Assembly: GCA_005408345.1 (NCBI GenBank) | Contig: SEMN01000007.1 | Span: 3,384,001-3,448,000 of the forward strand | Length of the DNA: 64,000 bases | Reading direction: 5' to 3' | Source of the DNA: Macquaria australasica | Lineage: Eukaryota > Chordata > Actinopteri > Centrarchiformes > Percichthyidae | Part shown: positions 12,901 through 25,354 of the stretch, piece by piece | How the letters are laid out: the number at the start of each line of letters is the position of its first letter | How positions within the stretch are numbered: the first letter of the stretch is position 1 | Position numbers and translations under genes: made by a program | The notes under the pieces: generated by a model | Told to the model about the DNA's origin: nothing | What the model saw: the letters and a program-made list of their open reading frames with translations, nothing else | Databases searched by the model: none

Positions 12901-15900
12901 GATTTTTCATGGTTATTTAAATCAGGCCAGGGAATCTTTCAACATTTCATTTCCACAAGTAAATCTGGTTTACACCCAAAGTACAAACTTTTGTTTTGAC
13001 ATTGTTGGTAGCATGTGGAACCTACTGCTTTCTTCCCAATGCTAGCATCGTAGTTGCAGCTGTGCTTTGCAATATTTCCACAGACTGTGTCAAACCCTTC
13101 AGATACAGCACTACACATACACCGATCAGCCATAACATTATGACCACCTGCCTAATATTGTGTAGGTCCCATTTTTGCAGTGTGGCAGGGCGCATTATCC
13201 TGCTGAAAGAGGCCACTGCCATCAGGGAATACCGTTTCCATGAATGGGTGTATTTGGTCTGCAACAATGTTTAGGTAGGTGGTACGTGTCAAAGTAACAT
13301 CCACATGAATGGCAGGACCCAAGGTTTCCCAGCAGAACATTGCCCAAAGCATCACACTGCCTCCGCCGGCTTGCCTTCTTCCCATAGTGCATCCTGGTGC
13401 CATGTCTTCCCCAGGTAAGCGACGCACACGCACCCGGCAATCCACATGATGTAAAAGAAAACGTGATTCATCAGACCAGGCCACCTTCTTCCATTGCTCC
13501 TTGGCCGCCCATGACCCTGTCGCCGGTTCACCTTGGACCACTTTTGGTAGGTACTGACCACTGCAGACCGGGAACACCCCACAAGAGCTGCAGTTTTGGA
13601 GATGCTCTGACCCAGTCGTCTAGCCATCACAATTTGGCCCTTGTCAAAGTCACTCACATCCTTACACTTGCCCATTTTTCCTGCTTCCAACACATCAACT
13701 TCGAGGACAAAATGTTCACTTGCTGCCTAATACATCCCACCCACTTACAGGTGCCATTGTAACAAGATAATCAGTGTTCTTCACTTCACCTGTCAGTGGA
13801 CATAATGTTATGGCTGATCGGTGTATGGCCCAGCGGTTTTCAATAGTACCGCATGTCCCTCATTTCCACATCAGTTTTAAATATTTGTAATCATTGGTGG
13901 AATGTAAATAAGTACATTTACTCAAGTACTGTAATTAAGTACTGTTTTTGCTGTACTTGGGTATTTCCATTTTCTGCTACTTCATACCTCTGCATCACTA
14001 CATTTCAGAGGGAGATATTGTACTTTTTACTACACTACATTTATTTTAAGGCTTTAATTACTTTGCATATTCATATTATTAAAACAAAATATATTCAACA
14101 TAAAAAAATATTATGTAATATTATAGATTAAGCTACCCAGTCATATATGAAATAGTTAAAATTAAAATTAGCCTCACCTTTACCACACCTTTAACTGCAA
14201 CATTAAAGTGATGAACACATTAATGCATCAATAATTATAATCCAATAATAATAACATACATTATTCTGAAATGGGCCATTCTGCATAATGAGTACTTTTA
14301 CTTTTGGTACTTTAAGTATATTTTGATGCTAATACCTTTGTACTTTACCAATTTTGAATGCAGGACTTTATCTTGTAACAGAGTATTTCTTCACGATTGT
14401 ATTACTACTTTTACTTGAGTAAAAGATCTGAATTCCCCCACTGTTGATAACATATCAAATTACAAATAACCCTACCCTATTACTGACTATGGAGTAATTA
14501 TAGACATTCGCAGTACATTCATTCATATAGTCAGAACACAAATGTTTCAAGTCTTGATCCCAGTAACACACCACAGTCAAAATGCTTGTATTGTGTAAGC
14601 CTTAAGATTTCAGATTTAAATAAATTTTAAAAAAGGGGTATTCAAACAAAAATATAGCCAGCTCATTTTATCTGAATAACTGGTACACTTTTTTCACAAA
14701 AAAAAATGTATTTAATGCTTATACATTCTAGTGGAAATGTTTGTATTGTGAAAAGGTCTCAGGCTTTTGAAAAACCCCTCTCCAAAATGTATGTCCTTGA
14801 TACACACAATGAAAAATGGATGTTCTTATACAGAAGAAGAACTTCAAGAGACCTTAAGCTGAAATAGCTGGGTTTCACTGAGGCCACAGTAAAATATCAA
14901 TACAACTAGTTCACTGTATTTCTGCTTAGGCATGAATCACTCTTTTTCAGAACACTGTCTACTTGTTGATCTGCTTTTGGTGAAGTATCTGCCATCCAAT
15001 TATATGCAAAGGTAGGTGCTCAGCAAATTCACAGGAAACACTTAACAGGCCTATTCATCTGAATTGACAATATAACTGCTGTGTTTTCAGTTTTAATTTC
15101 AAGATAATTAAGATATATTCAAACCATTTTTGTTTATTTTATAAATCTCTTAGATCAAAATAGCCAAATCAGGGGATTTTACAGGAAAGTCAAAACTTTC
15201 TGCAAGACAATAACAATAAAGATAATATCTGCTATTTCAGGTTTGTGCAAATCATCCCATCCTGTCTGCTTCACATTATATGTGGTTGTGTCTGCATATC
15301 AGATAGCATAGTCAGAGATATCAGCACTTGTTCCCTTTTTTTTCTGCCATTAAACTCTTTTTGTGTTCCACAAACTTGTGAAGCACCAAACAAGATAAGA
15401 AGCATAAAACCTTAATTAAGTTTTGTTAAAGTTCCTGTTTTACTGTTATTTAACTACACCTGAATTGAGTGTTTCTCTATCACTGCATTACATTATGCTC
15501 TCCTTAGTGTCAATCAACTGACAGTAAAAGAAAGAAATGGAGGTCTCTGCCAGGAAACAATCTCTTCAAAACACGGTGCTTTGTTGTAACATCCATGTTT
15601 TTGTGGGGTGTCTTTTATAACCAGGACAGCAATCAATTTCAAGCAATGACTGAAACCATAAAGACATTATATACTGCAAGCATTGCAAAAAATAAAATAA
15701 AATGTAAGCTAGATGGTAACAGCAAAGAACAGCCTCCACAGGAACTTTAAATAACACAGGTGTTGTATTTTGTTTCTGCAATTATTCAAACTCTGCCCAC
15801 ATTGCAGGCTTTAAATTACTTCGTCTCCACATTTGTTGTTTGTGTTACTGAAGCTATCAGAAAAAAATGATTTAGTAATAGATAAGAAGATTGATACCAC

Positions 15901-18900
15901 TCTCATAGCCGTGTGTTACATGTGAAGCTACAGCCAGGACACAGCTAGCTTAGCTTAGCATAAAAACTGGAATCAGCTAGTTTAGTCTGGCCTGGAGGGA
16001 AATAATTCCAGCACATAACCCCCCCTAAAACCACAACATGTAATTGTTACACTTCAGTTTTTGTACGAATTAGACAAAGATATATTGTGGTAATCAACGA
16101 GCTGTAGAGGTGATGGTATGCAGATTTTGCCACCTTCGGACAGATCCATATGGAGTGAAAATAGTCTCAATATTATTTGTAAATGTGTATTCCATGATTT
16201 GTAACTGAAAAACAAGATTTGTAAATGTGTATTCCATGATTTGTAACTGAAAAACAAGATTTGTAACTGAAAAAAAAAAAACATTTGAAAATATTTCACT
16301 TACAGACTTCAGCTTCTCAGATCTGATCCTTTTCATTTTCAAAAAGCTTCCTGCGCATACAAATGTCAAATGCCCCAAAAAATTGATGTATTCAACATTT
16401 TGTTATGCATCATTTTGTTTGTATTCAACTTGTTTTATAGCTGTAAAATGTCAGGCATATGATAAAATAGTCATTAAAAGATATTATTCTGTTATTTAGA
16501 TACATTATTTAGATATGGTTATAAGTTTACCTGGCTCAATCAATCACTGCTTCCTTTTTTCCTTTGCACTTGGTCTGTAAGTCTTTGCTAATAATTTATG
16601 TTCAGCAAATTCACAGCAACTCAAAACACTCTTAATATTGTATTCAGATGAACTGTGAATAAGTCAGGCTTTCAAGCAGTCAGAAACACATTCATCTTTC
16701 AGTGTACTGTTGACTTTTAATAATGCTTTCAGGGTAAATGGGCCTTGAGACACGTGCATATTTGCCAGAATACTTAGTTGAGAACTAAATGTTTTGTAAG
16801 CAAGGTCTTCCTGTCACAACAAAAACCTTAATGGCGCAATCAGCAACTTAAACAATTTTCTGTCATGCATCAGTTTAGATCCTTCAGACTTCTGCCACCA
16901 TTCCCCATGAGTGTTTTGTGTGTTGAGTGAAATTAACTATATTCTAGACCACTTTTATAAATCAAACATACAGAGTGCTGTGAAATAAAAGGAGAAAAAC
17001 AATTACATTAACAAAGAGATAGTGGTAATTAAGCATGTGCTACACAGCAGAAATTGTCCAAGGCTGTGTAACAGTAACGTTACCATGATAATAAAAAATG
17101 AATTCAACACCACACACAACAACAACACTTTAGGCTTCAGACTATACTCCCAGTCAGTCAATCAATTTAGTTTCTCCAGACATCCTTTATAACAAGTCTC
17201 AGATGAAAACCTTACCTTTTGAAAGTGTCAAATTAAAAAACAACAACAACTAAATCCTATTCAGAATTGGTCTTTGATAGCTGCGCAGAGAAACGCAGGC
17301 ATACAAACACACAAATATAAAACACAAAACCCACTTACATTTGCCTGTATGATGACCAGGTACCGTGTTATCTCCTCATAGTTGAGTCTTTCTCTGAGAA
17401 CCACGGCGCCAAACAGCGTCAGAGGGATGTCAAAGGTTCTGTTTGTTGTCTGAAACACACACACAGACACATAACAAACAAACATATTGAATCACTTACA
17501 GGGTCAACAGTTCATTTTCACTTTTTTAGAGTTTAGACAAACTTAGACATGTAATAGTAATGGGAGGACTATAGAAGTTACAGCAGTAGAAGTGAATGTA
17601 TTCCTCTATCGGCATGCCATGAATATGATTTCAGTATTATGCTGAGTTACAATAATATTTGTACAGATAATTAAGGGCTAAAAACCTCTATGCTTTCACA
17701 ATGTAACAATGATCTTATCATATGGGACCCCAAATGGTTCAATATTAAATAAATAAAAAAGACATTATGAAATAAATAATCGTATGAATAAACTGTGTCA
17801 AATATATAAATGAATCAGCAATTTGTGAAATAATTGAAGAAATTATTAAAACTCAACTCATTATTATGAAATGTTATTTCATCATTCATTTTCATAATAA
17901 CTGAATTTTATTGGATATTATAAATATTATATTTTTTAAAAAGCTGTCAGATGAAACTTCAAAGATAATGATGTGAGTCAAATTTAAGATGAAATATGTT
18001 ACAGAGCGAGTTTGATTGTTTAGGAGAGAGAAAGGTGCATTTTTAAACAAGAAATGGCAAAAGCACACACATTTATGAACAATATTAAAAACCCTGTGGA
18101 TCAAACACAACAGCTGTATTTTGTCTCTCTGCTTTGCCGGATGTTAACTTTAGTTCCAGCTATAATGTACTTCCCTACTTAAAGTGAAACCCTACAGATG
18201 CTTGTTTCATGTCATATTTTTTATTTGAATAAGGAGTGATGTGTTGTAAACTGAGTGCGGGTTGCTTGGTGCTCAGTGGGCAGCTCTTCTCCTCCTGCTG
18301 CTTCTGATGCAGAAGGAGGAGTTCTTTTACAGAAGAGAAAAGCTCCTCCTGTTGCGGCAGGAAGTCCTCGTACTGGCACAGGACCTCCTTCTGCGTCCTT
18401 CAATCCTCTTTTGGAGAGCCTCCACAATCTCAATGGCCTCCAGTTCGTAGTTCTCTGCCTGGACCCTCAAAACCATTTCTTTATCCAGCATCTGAGTGAG
18501 CTCCACGATGTCTCCAACAAGAGCTTCCTGCTTCTTGTCCTCCTTTTTAAGCTTGTCAGCAAGCATCTGGCTTTGAGCTGTAAGCTTCTCCGAGAGCATT
18601 TGGGCCTCCTCCAATCTTTGGAAAAGTGCCTCCCCGATTTTAACGGCCTCCAGTTTATTCCTCTTTGCCTCGGCCCTCAGTTTCTTCTCTTTCTGGAGCT
18701 GTCTGTCGAACTCTTTACAAAAGGCCTCTTCGATCTCAAAGTACTTGAGGTTTTCAGTCTCTACCTGGATCCTCAAGTCCTTTTCTCTCTGGAGCATTTG
18801 CTGCAGGTCAAGGATTTCATAACGAAGTTAATCCTCTATAGTTTTCTCAGACTTGAGCTCAGCTGAATGCTCCTCTGAAGCCCTCTGCATGTCCTCCAGT

Positions 18901-21900
18901 TTGTGAATGACAGCCTCAGCTATCTCCACAGCCTCCATTTTCTCTGTCTCGGCCAGGACTCTCAAGACTTTCTCTCTCTGGAGTTCTTTGTTGAGATCCT
19001 TCACCTCCTGTTTGGCCTCGGTGAGCTCGGTGACAAGCTTCTGCCTTTCGGATGAATGTCTTCTTTTTTCCTCCTCGAGTTGGTGAAGAAGTTCCTCCAC
19101 TGTTGAGGGGCAGGCCACGTTCTCTCTGCTAAGCTCAGCTCATGGGCGTTCATGACTTTCTGGAGCTCATTCTGAAGCTCCTCAATTTCCAGGAGCATGG
19201 CCTCTTGGTCCTTCCACTCAGCTGAGATCAGAGCCGTGCAGTGGTGTTTTAGCTCCTGGTTCTCCAGCCGAAGGGCATCCATCTCTTTGGAGAGGACCCT
19301 GATTTCATCCTGACAGATGTTGCAGAGGTCGCTGTGCAGATGTTGGGCTCTCAGCTTCTCCATTCTCTGATGTGTTCAGTATTCAGTTACAGAAAACAAT
19401 GTTGTCTGATAACAAAATGTAGTAAATACTCGTCTGTAAAGACTTGTGTTTCTCCTACTTGAAAGTATTAGAACTGACCAGGATGCTTTAATCTACCTCC
19501 TTATATATATACCTATAATTCTACAACATTGCATCATAACACATAAAAGCATATTGTGACCTCATACGATTCTGAAATGTCATAATGGCTGCACTGGTTC
19601 CTGCTGGTGAGAGGAAATACTGTATAACTTGGCCACATCACGCTTTCAACAGGCAGATGGATAACCTACCGGTTCTTTCGGGTTGTACTGGATGGTGTAC
19701 TCTATCTGTCCGTTGGGACCGTCGTCAATGTCTATTGCCCCATTGTTCCCCCAGAAACCAGAGAAGATAGTGGTTCCTACTGGTGTCAGCTGAAAACACA
19801 ACAGAGACAGAGAATTTCAGTATCTGTCTACAAGCTCACACTACATGATGTCAAACATTTAAACACTTTCATACTCTGTACCACTGACATCAAACAGCTT
19901 CTATCCTGTACTGTTGTGTCTTGTCTTCCTGACAGTGTCATGCAAACATCTACTGTCTGTATGTGGCAGAGATGAGGGAGGGGCACATTAAAAAGCTCTT
20001 CCCATGCGTCTGGCCATAAGGGATCTTGATACCCCACTGTCTCTACAAAACAAACAGAAAATGACATGCAGTTTTATGTTTATTGTTCTCAAATGGGGCT
20101 TGAGAAGGAAGATGAGCTTGCAGCTGTTTGTGTGCCTTCATTTGCTCTGGAGATAAAAACACAGGCAGCATGGTTTGTCCGACTTTCTTTCTGTCTTTCT
20201 CTCTGTCACTACTGTGAATGTTTGCTCCACCTCATTGCCCAATCACATAAAAATGTTTAATATGAAAGCGGGACATTGGGTGATAATCATCAGAAAATCA
20301 TTCACGGTATATTAAGAGTGATTGTCACTCACAAGAGAAAAAGAAAGTGTTGATATCTTTATTTTGGTCTGATTTCAATGAAGAAAAATAATAATAAAAA
20401 CAGAAACATTGGACCCAAATACTCACCGTCAGTATTTGTCAGTGTCAAAACAGAGTACAGCAATGATCAAAAAGGTTTAGGTATAGAAGCCTATTATTCT
20501 TTTCACAATGTTTGCCAACTGTTTGTTGCTAACCAGTGTTCATTGTAAGTTAAAACAAATTCAACTTGTATATGAAGATATTTATGAGATATGACATATG
20601 AGATATTTCATTTTTACTTGTCAATATTTGCTATGTTAGTTTGTAGCTAACCACTGTTACACTAGATACAGACAACTAGCACATCTGACAACGTACTAAC
20701 GTATGCTGTGGTAGCTGTTGAGCTAACTGATGTTACACTATGCTGTTTTGCATGTAGGTAGGGTTATTTTAGCTAAACAATGTTACACTAGCTGCAGACA
20801 GCTAGCATATCTGAATTAATGGAACATGTTTGTAGCTAAGCCATGTTCATTTCAGGTTAAAACAAACTAAACTTGTAGATGAAAAACACTTATGTTTTTA
20901 TGTTTAATATTTTATTTCATTTTTTTCTAAATAAATATAATAAAAATAAATCAAAATACATATAATATCCCTTGGAAAGTAGTTAGAAGTATGTATTTAT
21001 AGTATGTATAGTATACAGTACATACTATACAGGGCGTGTAGTCAGTGGCCTAAAATGTACATACAAACTGTAAATAAACGCCATATTAGCCTTTGTTTAC
21101 AATAACTTGTAATTTGTGTGCCAATGCAAATGTTTTTCACTGCACATCTGTAGAGAAAAGAGAAGCTAGATATTCAGAAAGATATTCAGTTTGATTTTCT
21201 GAGGGGAAATCTTAACCCTGAAAGTTGAACACTTGCCACAGCACATGAAAGGAAGAACCTTGCCAACCATAAATTGCCGTGCTGTATTTTATGTGATTAT
21301 GTGTCAAAACAGAAGTTTAATCTCCAGGCCTGCACAAGAAACATTTCAGACTTAGTTTAATTTAGCTGCTGCACCAATGATTTGTTACATCATTTCCCTC
21401 AACAGGGTTATCTCTGCCTCCCACTGATCCAACAATGGTCTTCAGAACGTCTCATGCTGTCACTTTGCCACTTTTGGATGCAGCTCTAATTAAATAACTC
21501 CAGAGTCAGGCACCAGTGCCAACTTATAAAATCAGCCACAAGGATCACCTTGTACCTGGAAACTTTCACAGTGAACTCATAAATTGTGTCCTAGACGTTC
21601 TTATAAATAACCATATTGCCTCTCTTAACCGGTCTGCCTCACATTCTTGAACTCAATAATTGTTAGTAATAGACAACTAAAAGCAGGTTTAATGTAGATA
21701 ACGCTGGATGAACTCCCGAGACACTCTCTTAATATTAAATTTACTACATTAGGTGGTTGAAGTTCTGGGGGCAACAGAAGTGAATTGGACAAAAGCTGTC
21801 AGCCTAATGAACGGACTTGCACTCAAATCTTAATTATTGCCCACATCAGAATAAATGTATTCACTTTTTTAAAATTATTACCACCACATTTATCCAGGCC

Positions 21901-24900
21901 TGGCACAGGAATCATATTTTAGAGTATTTTACGACGCATCTCCTAAAGTGTATGGTGGTTGTTGAAGTGAATGGAGAGAATCATTTTCTTAGGAGTAATG
22001 AGGAACTAGAGAGCTGTAAGAGGTGGAGGGGTGGAGGAGGAAGAAAAGACAACCTGAAATATATAGAGTGTGGCGGAGGGAAGGTGGAGAGGTTGAGAAA
22101 AGGTGACATAATGAAGAGCTGGGAGTGGTGAGGGGGCATGGAAGTGGAGGAGCTGCAAAAACAAGAGAAGAGAGGCCAAGAGAGAGAAAAGGAGAGGTTG
22201 AGAAGACAGATTGAGTTGGACAGGCTGTGGAAGACTGCATAATGAGATATTCTACTGGGTATGCCTAGGTCTGTGCTGGCAGCAGGCTACATGTATCCTT
22301 GTCCAGTTTAAGTTTGAACCTCCTCTAGTTAAATTCTGCTCCCCCAGACTCTGGAGGACACAATAACTGTGGGATTGGCATCTTAAAGACGATTCTGGAA
22401 GCCTCAGAATAACAGATTTATTTCCTTTCCTCAACTGCCCAAAAACTTTAGTCTGACAGCAAAACGCCATGTACAATACTATTTGGTAGAGGTTTTTATT
22501 TAAAATACATTGCAATATGCACCTGTGCCAGGCTACATTTTCTGAGAGCAGATCATCGCTGTGTGCGATGCAGCCTCTAACGCTGGCATTGCTAGCTCCA
22601 CACATTACCCCCCCCCCCCCTCCGAGCAGCATGGGAAAAGCTTGATGCAGTACAACTGATCTACTGTACTCATGCTGGACTGGACTCTCTCCCCCCTGTG
22701 GCCTCTAGTCTCTCTAGAGTCCTGTACCCGCCATCATGATAGACAGCAGCACTGCAGGATAAGTGCAATAAATGGCTCATGATTTAGGTGAAAGGCTGTA
22801 AAGTATTTCCACCACACTGAATTTTATGTTTTGTTTTTTTTACTTCACTACATCTCCGTGAGAAGTTGTGTATGTTTATATGTGTGACACTGTCACTGTT
22901 GTGTGTGTATGTGTGTGTGTGTGCGCGTGTTTCACCTCATTGACGGCGACATAGTATCTTGGCTGCTGGAAACGTGGTGCGTTGTCGTTGCGGTCTCGAA
23001 CAACGATGCGGACTTCGTGTAAAATCACAGTGCCAACCAGCTCATTGGTACACTGAACCTGAACCACAATCGACTGAATATATGAGGGGGGCTGGAAAAG
23101 GGAAAAACAGAGGGGATAGATATATGGTTAAAAGCTACAATTCTACAGTAGCAATAAATAATTAACCAGAAAATAAAACAAAATAAATAAGACTATTGCA
23201 CAGAAGACTGCCAGCCTCATGTATTATACTTTCAGACTTTCAAAAACATCTGCTGGATTACTTTATAGAGCAAAACAGCAGGAGGCTGGTTGTTTTCCCG
23301 CTGAGAGGGAGCTAAAACTTTGAGTTCTCACAACAGCAAATGCTGGAGAGTGAGAGAGCCATGCACATTTGTTTTTACCATAATTATCATCTGTAGTCAA
23401 GTGAAAAAGAAAAAACTAGGACCAAAGAAAAAGGAGGTATTGTCTCCATCTGCTGAAACAACATGACATTTAATGTGCTCTTTAATTAGCAAAACGGTAG
23501 CAGTACTAGTGCCATTAGTGTGAGATTGTGTGACACACCAGATTCATTAAGATTTCACTTTCTATTTATCTGACATTGAGAAGCCAAACCATAAAGAGCA
23601 AAACAGAGTGTGCAAGATAAGACTAAGATAAAAAAAATTAACAGGGCTAAAAAAGAACTTATAGATGAGACTAAAAACAAAATAGTTTACATCTCTATCC
23701 AGAACCCGTCCGGTGCTGTTGAGGTAAAGGGCTTGTTTGGAAGGGTCAAGGATCACCCAGTGGTCGTAGTTATCCCTTAGAGACAGAGAGATGGTACGAT
23801 GCGGACCCTCAGCCACGCCATTTATCTGCATGTTCTCCACCAGTAACGTTCCTGGTAATATAATAAAAAGAACTTGTATTAACCCAACAGCCAGAGAGAG
23901 AGAGACACAAAGTCCAGAGTTCCTGGAAATGGAGCATGATTCAAATAACTTCTGCAGAGAACGGAGACAGACAAACCCTCTGCTTTTCTTCATGTTCTCA
24001 ATTAATTATGTATCTGGAAATTATATTTCAGTTGTAGCCAAGGTCAAGAGCAGTGAAATGAAGAAGCACACAAACAGAAAGAGAGAGATACACAAAGCAT
24101 GTGGAACTCTTGTAAAATTCAATAAGTAAGTAAGAAAGAGCAGATATGGGGGCTCCTCTGTTTGCTTTCTCTATACCAGAAATACTTCAGACCAACTGGA
24201 ACACAAAATAATATCAACATTTCAGAGAAAGAGAGAAAGCTGGTCTGATACAGCAAATGTTCTAATGACTTCAACACTTTCATCTGCATGATTTTTCACC
24301 AAAAAAAAAACCACCCTCAAAATAAATAAAAGTAAACATTTTAATAAGACAAACGACACAGATGGAATACAATTTGATTCATTTAACAGTCAACTGTGGG
24401 CGGTGAAGCGATTTGGGAATGAGAGGAATATTGAAAGACAGAGAGAGAAAGTCAGAAATACAAACAGGGGGACGAGACATGACTTGAATGAAAACTGTCA
24501 GCTGTATATTTTCAAGAGATGCATATTGTAGCATATAGTGTTGTAGCAGAGGAGGACAAGGGGTCAGAGAAGGTAAGTTTCACAGGAGAAAGAAAAGACA
24601 GATGGCGATTCAGATAGATATCTGTGTTTCATAGAAACATTCTGACTTTATTGGTGATTGACAGTGTCAATGTATGTCAAAAACCAAAACTCCCACACAG
24701 GCCAAAGATGTGATTAAATATACTGCTGGAGTTCACAGAGATTTCAAGGGAACTTTGGTGTGAGTTATAAGTATTTTTATTTTGACCTGGTGAAGTCCAC
24801 ATGCTTATTCATGTCTTTAATCAGTGGTTGTCAAAATGAAAATATACAGCCATTAACTGTCAAGGGTCATTTTTAAGTTTACTGGGGAGAAGTATTACAG

Positions 24901-25023
24901 AAGATGTGCGTAAAAATATGTGAGAAAGAAAAAAAATGCAACTGCTTAACTCTGTGCAGCTCCAAATCATAAGAGACCCATTACCAAGCCCTATACACTG
25001 CATTATTAATCAATTAAAACTAT

Positions 25024-25056
<33 letters not shown>

Positions 25057-25322
25057 AGGAGCAGAAAACTATCCTTCAGCACATTATTAGACGTTGCAGG
25101 TTTTCAGCCTAAAACACAATTTGTGTGTATGTGTTTGTGTGTGTGTGTTTACATGCGTACAACATTAGATTGTAAATGGAGAAAAAAAAAGAATGGTAGA
25201 GCAATAGAGAGAGACAGTGGAAATTAGAAATGAGAGATAAAGGCAGTGATTTAGGCCAACAGAGAGAGAGAGAGAGAGAGACAGAGAGAGAAGTTGAAGA
25301 GGCAAGCAGGATTGTGTTTGCT

Positions 25323-25354
<32 letters not shown>

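Larger units (their letters stand above)
11764..17338 (-). other. pcdh15: pcdh15 intron 8
   Basis: 5575 bases. It contains the Tc1 derivative, the MITE at 13.9 kb, fold-back copy A and the 42-bp tandem repeat. 11764..13100 and 14450..15880 show no feature. Confidence 0.88.
17450..19669 (-). other. pcdh15: pcdh15 intron 7 (host of the nested pseudogene)
   Basis: 2220 bases, more than half taken up by the coiled-coil pseudogene (18175..19363). The part 17450..18120 is strongly AT-rich and featureless. Confidence 0.9.
19790..22935 (-). other. pcdh15: pcdh15 intron 6
   Basis: 3146 bases with the diverged duplications at 20.5-20.9 kb, a purine-rich stretch near 22000..22220 and a C run at 22610..22621. 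The GT tract at the right end touches the exon 6 donor. Confidence 0.88.

Noticed and set aside
13397..13762. 121-codon plus-strand open frame
   Set aside because: Antisense of the Tc1 transposase remnant.
18255..18866. 203-codon open frame on the plus strand
   Set aside because: It is the antisense shadow of the coiled-coil pseudogene. The minus strand shows heptads and a motif repeat; this frame shows only Leu/Ser-rich filler.
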